Shown: one piece after another, positions 30,959-39,790 of the stretch | How the letters are laid out: the number at the start of each line of letters is the position of its first letter | Position numbering within the stretch: position 1 is the first letter of the stretch | Source: Physcocola sp002396385 | GTDB taxonomy: Bacteria > Bacteroidota > Bacteroidia > Bacteroidales > Paludibacteraceae | Direction of reading: 5' to 3' | Assembly: GCA_946535435.1 (NCBI GenBank) | Contig: CAMNDM010000009.1 | Coordinates: forward strand, 1 to 64,000 | DNA length: 64,000 nt | Translations under genes and position numbers: made by a program | Notes under the pieces: generated by a model | Databases searched by the model: none | Told to the model about the DNA's origin: nothing | Seen by the model: only the letters and a program-made list of their open reading frames with translations

Positions 30959-31912
30959 ATGAACGTATCTTTTCTTCTAAAACAGTATTTTCAAGGCGCT
31001 GAAAACGTGACGATTGATGTTTTTGATGCACAGTCTCTCAACGACGTCTACCAGCAGGTGCTGAAAACGTTGACGGCCTATTTTGAAATAGAGGTCAGTG
31101 TCCTCCAGGCTATGAGCTATTGCTTTTACGAGATTCTCGACAACGTACATATCCATTCCGGTAAGCCGCTTGGTACAGCCATCACGCATTTTGACTCCGA
31201 AAAAGGTGTTCTCCGTGTCTTGGTTGCAGACGATGGTGTGGGCATCAGGGCGTCGTTGGCTGAAAATGAACAGTATAGAAACATTACGGAAGAAGATGCG
31301 CTGAAAATGTGCATACAAGACACCGTGACCGACGGTAAGGGTATGGGGTTCGGACTCTACGCCACTTCGAGGCTGATGAAGAATATCGGTATCAGCTTCG
31401 TCCTGCACTCCGGCAGCCATAAACTTATATATAAAGAAGGAAATACGAAAATTGTTGAAAACGGTAGTTGGCAGGGCACCATTGTCTTTATGGAGTTGGC
31501 TACCTCAAAGGAAATTGATCCGAACGAGGTCGTTGAACATCGGACCAACGCTGACGAGCAATATAACGAGAATTTTGTGGAGACTGACGAGTTAGACGAA
31601 CTTTGGCGTGGAGGCGATTACTCTATCCTCTTTAGCTTCTCGAATTTCGGCACTGACTTCGGGACACGTGACATGGGGGCCAAAATCCGCGAACAAATCC
31701 GTCCTCTGCTTCAAAAAGGTACGTGTGTTGCCCTTGACTTTACTGGAGTGAATGTGGTATCGAACTCTTTTGCTGACGAATGTATAGCAAAACTACTCCT
31801 CGATTTCCCGTTGCCTTTGTTAAAGAGGCTGATCCAGTTCCGGGGGCTTAACCAAATGGCGGAACGCAGTGTGCTGGTCGCTTTACAACGCCGTATAAAG
31901 ATGTTACAATAG
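30959..31912 (+). CDS. GHKL ATPase fused to a STAS-like (DUF4325) domain
   Basis: 317 residues in two parts. Residues about 45-175 form a histidine-kinase-type ATP-binding domain: N box EILDNVHIHSG (Asn62), G1 box DDGVGI (91-96), G2 box GKGMGFGL (126-133). No phospho-acceptor His domain is present, so it resembles RsbW-like anti-sigma/switch kinases or MORC/HSP90-type ATPases more than sensor kinases. Residues about 215-300 (YSILFSFSNFGTDFGTRD, VALDFTGVNVVSNSFADE) look like a STAS-like DUF4325 domain, related to anti-sigma antagonists. It sits between hsdS and hsdR with its own promoter box. A regulator of restriction or a separate defence module are both possible; neither is shown. Confidence 0.82.
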   Translation: MNVSFLLKQYFQGAENVTIDVFDAQSLNDVYQQVLKTLTAYFEIEVSVLQAMSYCFYEILDNVHIHSGKPLGTAITHFDSEKGVLRVLVADDGVGIRASLAENEQYRNITEEDALKMCIQDTVTDGKGMGFGLYATSRLMKNIGISFVLHSGSHKLIYKEGNTKIVENGSWQGTIVFMELATSKEIDPNEVVEHRTNADEQYNENFVETDELDELWRGGDYSILFSFSNFGTDFGTRDMGAKIREQIRPLLQKGTCVALDFTGVNVVSNSFADECIAKLLLDFPLPLLKRLIQFRGLNQMAERSVLVALQRRIKMLQ

Positions 31913-32016
31913 GTGTTCCATCAGGTATAAAAGTGTTGCCTTGTATGGAAGCCGGGTATATAAAGCTTCTAATTTTTGTATATAATGTACTTAGCGTGTA
32001 TGGACTGTTTTGAATT

Positions 32017-35000
32017 ATGAACACTACCGAAAAACGATTTGAAAGCGATATAGAGGCCTTCCTTATTTCTAATGCTGGAGGCTTTACCAAAGGGACCGAT
32101 GCCTACGACACCAAGTTGGGGCTCTATCCCGATACCTTGTTGCGTTTTGTGAAGGACAGCCAGCCCAAGGAATGGGCAAAGTTTGAGAAGGCTTCGGGCG
32201 CTGATGCCGATAAGAAGTTCGTCAAGCTGTTTGTGGATGCTGTCGACCGCGACGGCTTGCTGAAAGTGCTTCGTGAAGGTTTTAAGAGTGTTAAGGGAGG
32301 CGGCACCTTCAGGGTGTGCTACTTCAAGCCCGAATCGAGTCTGAACCAGACTGCGGCCGAACAATATAAAAAGAACATCCTCCACTGCAACCGACAGTGG
32401 TACTATTCAAGTGATAGCAAGAAGTCGGTGGACATGGTTTTGGTGCTGAACGGAATCCCTGTTGTAGCGCTTGAACTGAAAAATCAATATACGGGCCAGA
32501 ATGTCGACAACGCCAAAAGGCAGTGGCGGGAAGACCGAGAGCTTTCTGCCGCCTGCTTCCAGTTCAACCGCCGTGTGCTGGTCTACTTCTGTGTGGACCA
32601 CACGCAGGTGTACATGACCACCCGGCTCGCCCAGGAAAACACCTGCTTCCTGCCGTTCAACCAGGGCAGCGCGGGCGCAGGTAACGACGGTGGCGCTGGC
32701 AACCCGGCCAACCCTAACGGCTATCCAACCGCCTATTTATGGGAACAGGTGCTTCAGGCTGACAGCCTTATGGATATTCTGCAGAAGTTCATCTCGTTGC
32801 AGAAAGATAAAGACGGAAACACCGATAAGGACAAGATGATCTTCCCACGGTTCCACCAGTTAGATGTGGTGCGCAAGTTGGTGGCCGATGTCAGGCAGAA
32901 CGGTAGCGGCAAAAACTACCTTATTCAGCACAGCGCAGGCTCTGGCAAGTCTAACTCCATTGCCTGGACGGTTTACCGCATGGCTTCGTTGCACGATGCC
33001 GACAACCGCCCTATCTTCCGTAGTGTGATCGTTGTGACCGACCGCACTGTTCTAGACCGACAGTTGCAAGATACTATTTCGGGTTTCGACCATACAGCAG
33101 GTGTGGTGGAGACCATCGACGATAAGAAAAACTCGCAAGACTTGAAGCGCGCCATTAACGATGGCGTTCGCATTATAGTGACTACCTTGCAGAAATTCCC
33201 TGTCATCTACGATGAAGTGGACAAGGAATCGGGCAGAAGCTTTGCTGTGGTGGTCGACGAGGCCCATTCCAGCCAGACGGGTTCTTCTGCCATCAAGCTG
33301 AAGGCGGCACTTGCCGACACTGAAGCCGCGTTGAGGGAATATGCCGAGGTGGAAGGCAAGAGCGAGGATGAAATAGACAAGCAGGACAAAATGTTGCAGG
33401 AAATGTTAGCCCATGGCAAACATCAGAACCTGTCGTTCTTTGCCTTTACAGCAACGCCAAAGGGACAAACCTTGGAAATGTTTGGCTCTCCTGCGTCAGA
33501 CGGTAGTTCTCATCCGTTCCACATCTACAGCATGCGCCAGGCTATTGAGGAAGGCTTCATCCTCGATGTGCTGAAGAACTACACCACCTACAACACTTGC
33601 TTCAAGATACTGAAGAAGTTCAGCGACAATCCGGATGTCCACCCTTCAAAAGCAACGAAAGCCATTATGCAGTTCGAGCAACTGCACCCGCACAACATCA
33701 GCCAGAAGAGCATGATTATTGTGGAGACTTTCCGAGAGGTGACCAAGCACAAGATTGGCGGTAAGGGTAAAATGATGGTGGTGACCGCCTCACGCTTGGC
33801 TGCAGTCCGCTACTACCACGAAATAAAGCGCTACCTTGAAAAGAACAACTACGACGATGTGGAGATTTTGGCCGCTTTCTCCGGCAGTATTGAAGACGGT
33901 GGGGTAGAATACACCGAAAGCAACATCAATACAAGGAAGGACGGCACCAAGATTCCAGAATCACAAACCAAGGCCGAGTTCCACGACAACTTCAATGTGC
34001 TTATAGTGGCAGAGAAGTATCAGACAGGCTTCGACGAGCCTTTGCTCCACACTATGATTGTGGACAAAAAGTTGAAAGGCGTGAAGGCCGTTCAGACACT
34101 CAGCCGACTGAACCGCACCTGCCCTGGCAAGGAAGACACTTTCATTCTTGATTTCGTAAACAGTGCCGAAGATATTCAAGCCGCCTTCCAACCGTTCTAC
34201 CAGGAAACCTTCCTGACCGAGGAAATTGATGTGGAACAGATAAACGAAACCCGCAGCCGCCTGAACAGCTATGCCCTATACACTGAAAAGGATATAGAGG
34301 CTGTTGCTGAAATCTACAGGAACGAAAAGCGGATTGACAGCAGCAACAAGAGCGCAATGGGCAAGATTAGCAGTGCCCTGGTGCCTGTGGTGAGCCGTTA
34401 TAACGAGAAAACAGACGACGAGAAATACCAGATAAGACGTGAATTGAGAAAGTTCGTCAAGTATTACGGCTATGTTACCCAAATGATTCGCACCTACGAC
34501 GAGCAGTTGCACAAGGAATACCTTTTCTGCCGTTTCTTCCTGGGCTTGTTACCTCCTGAGCAGACAGCCAACATCGACCTGGAAGGCAAACTGCAGTTGG
34601 AGTTCTACAAACTGACCAGGACCTACAGCGGCAGCATTGCGCTTGAACAGGAAAAGGGCGCAATAGAGCCTAACACCGCAGGTGCGGCAGGCAAGAAGGA
34701 ACAGGAAAGTCCGCTCGACGAGATTATCCGTAAAATCAACGAAAAGTACAACGGCGACTTCGGACCCGGCGATAGGGTGGTGATTGAAACACTTAGAGAC
34801 CGTATGCTAAAAGACAAATCACTAGAAAAAAAGGCGCAGTCTTCCGACCCTAACATCTTTAAGGATTTGTTTAGAGAAGTATTCGAAGATGTGGCTACCG
34901 AATGCTATGAAGAGTCGCAGGAAGCCTATGAGTCGCTGCTTAGAGACAAAAGGAAGTTCGGGGCAGTAATGTCTGTCTTGTCGGAAACGCTTTACCGCGA

Positions 35001-35082
35001 TTTCAACAGAAAAAAATACCATGCTGTTGATAATGAACACTATGCCAGCGCGGCTGATACCAAGGTTGAATTGGATAAATAA
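32017..35082 (+). CDS. hsdR: Type I restriction endonuclease subunit R
   Basis: 1021 residues, normal for HsdR. The N-terminal PD-(D/E)XK nuclease (about 1-180) has MVLVLNGIPVVALELKN. An SF2 translocase follows, with Walker A HSAGSGKSNS (about 310), the DEAH box VVVDEAHSSQTG, motif III FTATPKGQTLEMFG and motifs V-VI in YQTGFDEPLLHTM and VQTLSRLNRTC. A helical C-terminal domain completes it. It translocates DNA and cuts unmodified foreign DNA when bound to HsdM/HsdS. A gap of 104 bases separates it from the GHKL gene. Confidence 0.96.
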   Translation: MNTTEKRFESDIEAFLISNAGGFTKGTDAYDTKLGLYPDTLLRFVKDSQPKEWAKFEKASGADADKKFVKLFVDAVDRDGLLKVLREGFKSVKGGGTFRVCYFKPESSLNQTAAEQYKKNILHCNRQWYYSSDSKKSVDMVLVLNGIPVVALELKNQYTGQNVDNAKRQWREDRELSAACFQFNRRVLVYFCVDHTQVYMTTRLAQENTCFLPFNQGSAGAGNDGGAGNPANPNGYPTAYLWEQVLQADSLMDILQKFISLQKDKDGNTDKDKMIFPRFHQLDVVRKLVADVRQNGSGKNYLIQHSAGSGKSNSIAWTVYRMASLHDADNRPIFRSVIVVTDRTVLDRQLQDTISGFDHTAGVVETIDDKKNSQDLKRAINDGVRIIVTTLQKFPVIYDEVDKESGRSFAVVVDEAHSSQTGSSAIKLKAALADTEAALREYAEVEGKSEDEIDKQDKMLQEMLAHGKHQNLSFFAFTATPKGQTLEMFGSPASDGSSHPFHIYSMRQAIEEGFILDVLKNYTTYNTCFKILKKFSDNPDVHPSKATKAIMQFEQLHPHNISQKSMIIVETFREVTKHKIGGKGKMMVVTASRLAAVRYYHEIKRYLEKNNYDDVEILAAFSGSIEDGGVEYTESNINTRKDGTKIPESQTKAEFHDNFNVLIVAEKYQTGFDEPLLHTMIVDKKLKGVKAVQTLSRLNRTCPGKEDTFILDFVNSAEDIQAAFQPFYQETFLTEEIDVEQINETRSRLNSYALYTEKDIEAVAEIYRNEKRIDSSNKSAMGKISSALVPVVSRYNEKTDDEKYQIRRELRKFVKYYGYVTQMIRTYDEQLHKEYLFCRFFLGLLPPEQTANIDLEGKLQLEFYKLTRTYSGSIALEQEKGAIEPNTAGAAGKKEQESPLDEIIRKINEKYNGDFGPGDRVVIETLRDRMLKDKSLEKKAQSSDPNIFKDLFREVFEDVATECYEESQEAYESLLRDKRKFGAVMSVLSETLYRDFNRKKYHAVDNEHYASAADTKVELDK

Positions 35083-35506
35083 GATTTATGCATGGCTGAA
35101 GCTATTGAACCTGTGTGGAAGTTCGGAAAAATTTTTGTTGCCAGTTTTCTGGTTTATGCAGTTTTTTCGTACTTTGGTTGGTTCCTTGTCCAGAACTTTT
35201 GAGCCTTCTGTTTCTCGTTCGTATGCCGGAAAATACTTCTAATCCCAAATTATGGTGCGGTTCTGTCGTTCTTCCAGTATAAAGAGGCCGACGTTCTCGA
35301 ACTGCTTGGCTATATCAAAAATTACACCTAATTTTGTGTGAATTCTAATAAATAGGAACTCTTGTGACGTTATCTATTGTTTCTGCTTGTTCTTGGGTAG
35401 TAAACATTAGCAGGTTGGCCATAATGGTGTTAAAAAAACCTCCAACTCACATTTAATATTATTTCTTTTACAAGGCCGGAATGGCTGCCAATAAACTAAC
35501 TGCAAA
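35083..35506. other. Gap after hsdR with possible gene remnants
   Basis: 424 bases with no solid gene. A 36-codon frame (35092-35202, plus) with one hydrophobic helix begins 10 bases after hsdR. On the minus strand (about 35235-35335) an open stretch reads KQFENVGLFILEERQNRTII and then stops, without a start codon; it looks like the tail of a degraded gene. No promoter, terminator or repeat was recognised. Confidence 0.4.
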
Positions 35507-38500
35507 ATGAAGAAAGGTACTTGGTTAGGACTGTTGCTCACTTTTCTCTGTTTTGCTGACTCGTATGCAAAAGTCAGCATTACTGAAATCATGCCCAATA
35601 ATGTGTCGACTATCGTTAGCGACAAATATAATTACGACGGTTATGTCGAGTTCTACAACGATGGCTCTGCTGTCGACCTGCAGGGGTGGACGGTGACCAA
35701 CACAAAAGGCGATAAAACGGTGTGGAGCGTTAAACTGGGTGCTACACACATAGTGCCAAACGGTTATTCGCTTATGTTTTTTGGAAAAGAGGAAACTGGC
35801 AGCCCTAAGGCAACGAAGGTCCAGTCTAATTATGTGGGCAGTGTTGCTGCAAAATTGAGCACCGAGGCGGGAACCATCGTTTTTGAAAAGGATGGTGAAC
35901 AAATTACCTTCTCTTATCCCAATCAGGTTCCCCATTTGTCGTATTGTGCCGATGGTTTTATGGCGCCTACACCGGGAAAGGAAAATAACGGTCTGGTCAC
36001 TTCCTTGTCGAACAGGGTGGCTGCGCCTTCCTTCAAGTCGGGCTCCCCGGGGCTGTATAACGAAGGGCTGAGTGTGGAGTTGGCTTGCGCTACCGATGGC
36101 GCTATCATCTATTACACCACGAACGGTGATGCCCCAACCCCTGAAAACGCTACGGCTTATACCGGTCCTATCGTGGTTGACAAGACGACTGCATTGCGTG
36201 CGAGAGCCTTTAAAGACGGTATGCTCTTCAGTGAGATACTGACTGGCAGCTTTATTCTTCCCGACGAATTCTACAACGCGTGTGCCGGAACGGGGGAAAG
36301 ACTGCCTATTGTTTCGCTAACCGCTAACGATGCCGATGTGTACGACGATATGGTCGGTTTCTATGTACAGGGAAAAAATGGAATTGAATCGGGATGCACC
36401 CCTGCCTCTAACTACAACCAAGACTGGATGCGCTCGGCTAATTTCGAATATATTCTCGACGGGAAAGTGGTCGATAACCAGGAGGTGGAAATTGGCGTCT
36501 ATGGTGGATGCACCAGAATACATATTGCCAAAAGTTTGAAGATAAAGGCTAACAAACGTTCGGGTAAGAACAAGTTCGATTACACTGAGTTTTTTCCGAG
36601 CCGCCCTTATAAAAAGTACAAAAGCCTTGCTTTGCGTAATGGTGGTAATGGCTATGCTTATGTGCAACCACGCTGGAGGGATATGTTCATACAAAGCCTG
36701 GCCGACGGTATGGATCTTGACCGACAAGTCGCCCAACCGGTTTCATTCTACCTGAATGGCGCGTTTTATGGCATGATGATACTTACCGAACGGTCGGGTG
36801 CTGACTATGTCTACCACAATTACGGGCTCGATGAGGATGAAATTGACCTGTTTGGCGTAAATGGCGACGGATACATCTGCGAGAATGGTACACGTGACGC
36901 TTACGACAGTATGATTGACTACGTAAGCAAGAGTTACGAGGATGACGACTTTTACGATAAACTCAATACACATATGGATGTGGGGGAATACATCGATTAT
37001 CAGATTCTGGAACAGTATGCGGGAAATACCGATTGGGTGAATAATAACATCAAAATCTGGAGGAAACACGATGGCGGGCGATTTCGCTGGATTGTTTTCG
37101 ATACCGATTTCGGAATGTCGAAAGCTACGGCTTTAGACACCTGTATGCTCGATTTTGCTACTATGCCTATCAGGGGGAAGAAAGAGTCGTTGCTGGTTCT
37201 GATGAAATCGTGCATGAAGAACGAAGACTTCCGTTGGAGGTTCCTCGACCAGTATCTCGATAGGTTGGAACATACTTTTACCGACGAGCGAATTGAAACG
37301 AAACACGACTCAATCCGTAGACTGACCGACCTCGATATGTGTGCCACTATACAGAACCACACTTTTTTAAAGTGTCCGGGTTATCAGAACGAATATGATC
37401 TGGAAGCTGAAAAAATGCGGGAGTTTGCCAAGGAAAGAAAAAAATATGTGGTTAACCAGCTGAAAAAGGAATTTGGTCTGGGCGACGACACTGTTGTTAT
37501 TAAAGTAAGGGCTGTCTTCCCCGATGGAGAGAACCCTGCATTCTCTTTCCTCCTCAACAAAAGAGAGTTTGAAGGGGTCAAGTATAACACTTGGTCGTAT
37601 ATGAACGAGCGTGTGAAGGTGGAGCCGATTATCCCTTATGGATACAGAATCATGAAGTGGGCCCTTAATAATGTTACAGTAAGGACACAAGAGGGGAACA
37701 GATATACTGAAAAGTATTTCACGAAGGTGGCCGATTCAAGTGAGGTGAAGGTTACTATCTATTTTGAACACGACCCTCATATACAAGTTCCTTCTGGCCT
37801 TTACTTGAACGAAGTTTGTGCCTCAAACAATTCCACTCCCGACGAGAATGGGGAGGCGTCTGACTGGATTGAAATTTACAATGGAAGCGACAATGCGGTC
37901 GACTTGGCTGGAATGTCGGTTGTGAATGAGACGAAAGAGGTTAGAAGTACTATACCTTTCGGATACGCTGCGACTGTAGTGCCTGCACATGGCTATAAAT
38001 TGCTGTGGGCCGATAAAGCTCCAACATCGGGACCGCTTCACCTGAATTTCAAGTTGGGTGTCTCTGCTCCTGAGACAATTGTATTGCGTTTGAACTACCT
38101 CGATGCTGATGTAGAGTTGAGCCGTTTGACGTATGTGCCACATGGTACCGATGAGTCGTTTGGAAGAGAAAACGATGGCTCGTCAAATATGGTGGTTTTT
38201 GGCAAATGTTCCGATCCTTATGGGGTAGAGTCCCTAACCGCTACGCCTCTTTCGGCGAACGGAAGCATTGTCTGTCAGAATACGGCAGTAGAACCTGTTG
38301 CCGACAATGGAGCTAGACAAGTGTTCGCCGATGGCAGACAGGTTCATGTGCTGAACGCAAAAGGCAGCCACGTTCGTTTTTATTCACCAGTTGGCGATAT
38401 GGTGGCAAGTGAAACATCGTTGTCCGACGAGTTCGTAGCCACAATGCCAAATTCTGGGGTGTATTTGGTAGTAGTTGAAAATAGGTGTTGGAAAATTGTG

Positions 38501-38509
38501 GCGGAATAG
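35507..38509 (+). CDS. Secreted CotH-family kinase-like protein with lamin-tail domains
   Basis: 1000 residues. Signal peptide (1-21); lamin-tail domain (about 22-155, ITEIMPNNVSTIVSDKYNYD); a chitobiase/HEX C-terminal-like beta domain (about 170-250, TDGAIIYYTTNGDAPTPE); a CotH domain (about 265-620) with GNTDWVNNNIKIWR and FDTDFGMS, holding the Asn and Asp expected for Mg-ATP in this atypical kinase fold; a second lamin-tail domain (about 765-885, LYLNEVCASNNSTPDENGE); and a C-terminal beta domain like T9SS tails. CotH of Bacillus phosphorylates spore-coat proteins; the target here is unknown. A paralogue with the same layout lies at 39791-42850 on the other strand. Confidence 0.9.
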   Translation: MKKGTWLGLLLTFLCFADSYAKVSITEIMPNNVSTIVSDKYNYDGYVEFYNDGSAVDLQGWTVTNTKGDKTVWSVKLGATHIVPNGYSLMFFGKEETGSPKATKVQSNYVGSVAAKLSTEAGTIVFEKDGEQITFSYPNQVPHLSYCADGFMAPTPGKENNGLVTSLSNRVAAPSFKSGSPGLYNEGLSVELACATDGAIIYYTTNGDAPTPENATAYTGPIVVDKTTALRARAFKDGMLFSEILTGSFILPDEFYNACAGTGERLPIVSLTANDADVYDDMVGFYVQGKNGIESGCTPASNYNQDWMRSANFEYILDGKVVDNQEVEIGVYGGCTRIHIAKSLKIKANKRSGKNKFDYTEFFPSRPYKKYKSLALRNGGNGYAYVQPRWRDMFIQSLADGMDLDRQVAQPVSFYLNGAFYGMMILTERSGADYVYHNYGLDEDEIDLFGVNGDGYICENGTRDAYDSMIDYVSKSYEDDDFYDKLNTHMDVGEYIDYQILEQYAGNTDWVNNNIKIWRKHDGGRFRWIVFDTDFGMSKATALDTCMLDFATMPIRGKKESLLVLMKSCMKNEDFRWRFLDQYLDRLEHTFTDERIETKHDSIRRLTDLDMCATIQNHTFLKCPGYQNEYDLEAEKMREFAKERKKYVVNQLKKEFGLGDDTVVIKVRAVFPDGENPAFSFLLNKREFEGVKYNTWSYMNERVKVEPIIPYGYRIMKWALNNVTVRTQEGNRYTEKYFTKVADSSEVKVTIYFEHDPHIQVPSGLYLNEVCASNNSTPDENGEASDWIEIYNGSDNAVDLAGMSVVNETKEVRSTIPFGYAATVVPAHGYKLLWADKAPTSGPLHLNFKLGVSAPETIVLRLNYLDADVELSRLTYVPHGTDESFGRENDGSSNMVVFGKCSDPYGVESLTATPLSANGSIVCQNTAVEPVADNGARQVFADGRQVHVLNAKGSHVRFYSPVGDMVASETSLSDEFVATMPNSGVYLVVVENRCWKIVAE

Positions 38510-38530
38510 CTGAGTTGGAAATAATAAAAA

Positions 38531-38570
38531 GAAGACACCACCCAAACCTTTCTTGGGTGGTGTCTTTTTT
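38531..38570. terminator. Bidirectional terminator between CotH and Rpn genes
   Basis: Perfect 12-base stem GACACCACCCAA/TTGGGTGGTGTC with A-rich 5' and T-rich 3' flanks, serving the two convergent genes. Confidence 0.92.
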
Positions 38571-38575
38571 AGTCT

Positions 38576-39553
38576 TTATAGAGCCTCTATCTCGTCAATC
38601 GAAAGTCCGGTAATCTCTGAAATATCTTGTAACGGATAGCCTTTTGATTTCATCTTACGGGCATTCTCTGTTTTCTCGTTTAGAATTCCTTCTTCCCGTC
38701 CTTCTTCCCGTCCTTTGGCAAAACCTTGTTCCTGTCCTTTGGCAAAACCTTGTTCCTGTCCTTTGGCAAAACCTAGTTCTTCGCCTTTAGCAAAGCCTTG
38801 TTCTTCTCCTTCTGCGAATCCGTCGTTTTTGGCAGTATTAATCACATCGTTTTGAATTCTGATATTGTCTAAGTGACGTTCATAGGCGAGGCGTTCGTCG
38901 GCAGTCATTGATATGTATCTCAGTTTCTCTCTGGCTTCTTGAAGTCCAGGGACAGTTGTGTCGTCTTTAATGACTCCGTCTTTAATATATTCCATCCATT
39001 CTTCTATAGGAGTTTTTGCCAACTCGTTGAACTGGTTGACCCTGATAAGGTAGTATTCAGGAAAAATGTTTCCGGCTGGCCATTTCCGGAATGTACCCTG
39101 CTGTTTCCTGCTTATTTGCAGAATGTCATTAGAGAAAACACCTTTGAATTCAGTTCTGCCATGGTACAGGTAGTCTTGTCCTGTGCCCATGTCGAAATAG
39201 AGGATGTTTACTGAATATACTTTTTTTACTTTGTCGTAATCGCTTCCTAAAGATATATGTTCGCAAATGGCCTTGCTTACTCCATAAAGAATGCGTTCCA
39301 AAAAGTAAACCTCCCGTGAGAGTTGGACTTCGACAATGATGATTTCGTCTTTAGAGTTTCTGGCCTTAATGTCAACTCTGTTGAACTTATCGTCGTAACT
39401 GTCTTGGTTGCTCTCGCTTTCAAGAATTTCGGTAATTGTAATCTTTTCCTCAAGCAAGACTGTTAGCAGTCCCTCCAATACCACAAAATTGGCCTTGTCG
39501 CGAAGCATACGCTTCACTGCCCAATCGAAATGTATGTATTTTTCTGCTACCAT
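38576..39553 (-). CDS. Rpn-family PD-(D/E)XK nuclease/putative transposase
   Basis: 325 residues from ATG 39553. The start EKYIHFDWAVKRMLRDKANF is typical of Bacteroidota Rpn/TIGR01784-like proteins. NRVDIKARNSKDEIIIVEVQ carries the Asp and Glu-x-Gln of the nuclease core. E. coli Rpn proteins promote RecA-independent recombination and have DNase activity; no terminal inverted repeats were seen, so this is not called an insertion sequence. The region about 255-300 is a charged octapeptide repeat (GFAKGQEQ and variants). A longer frame to a GTG at 39604 runs through the promoter and is rejected. Confidence 0.88.
   Translation of the reverse strand: MVAEKYIHFDWAVKRMLRDKANFVVLEGLLTVLLEEKITITEILESESNQDSYDDKFNRVDIKARNSKDEIIIVEVQLSREVYFLERILYGVSKAICEHISLGSDYDKVKKVYSVNILYFDMGTGQDYLYHGRTEFKGVFSNDILQISRKQQGTFRKWPAGNIFPEYYLIRVNQFNELAKTPIEEWMEYIKDGVIKDDTTVPGLQEAREKLRYISMTADERLAYERHLDNIRIQNDVINTAKNDGFAEGEEQGFAKGEELGFAKGQEQGFAKGQEQGFAKGREEGREEGILNEKTENARKMKSKGYPLQDISEITGLSIDEIEAL
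38711..38820 (-). repeat. 24-bp tandem repeat in the Rpn gene
   Basis: Two identical 24-base units (38711-38734 and 38735-38758) followed by two diverged units and a degenerate edge. On the coding strand each unit encodes GFAKG-x-E-x. Confidence 0.88.
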
Positions 39554-39576
39554 AGGCACTTTTTTGTTTATTATTA

Positions 39577-39607
39577 CAAAGTTAAGTCTTTTCACTAATA
39601 ACACAAA
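39577..39607 (-). promoter_or_regulatory. Promoter of the Rpn gene
   Basis: Minus-strand TTTG (39604-39607), exactly 19 bases, TAACTTTG (39577-39584): a near-ideal Bacteroidota promoter. Confidence 0.78.
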
Positions 39608-39730
39608 GTATATTTGACGGATGGGGTTAAACTTAAAATACGGATTCTAGGACCGGAAAAACATATGCCGGGTGCCCGATTGTAATGTTTGTCGGATTTG
39701 TAGATTATATTTTCTTACCTATTATAGGAA

Positions 39731-39768
39731 AAGAAAAAACGAGGATGTACAACAATTGTGCACCCTCG
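39731..39768 (-). terminator. Terminator of the second CotH gene
   Basis: Minus-strand stem beginning CGAGGGTG and ending CATCCTCG, with one internal mismatch, followed by TTTTTTC. Confidence 0.85.
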
Positions 39769-39790
39769 CTTCTTATTGGTTTGTTGCAGG

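Noticed and set aside
31913..32016. Promoter for hsdR in the 104-base gap
   Set aside because: The closest match, TAATTTTTG, has one base too many between TA and TTTG; hsdR can be read from upstream.
38576..39607. Insertion sequence carrying the Rpn gene
   Set aside because: No terminal inverted repeats or target duplication were seen; the gene has its own ordinary promoter and shares a bidirectional terminator with its neighbour.
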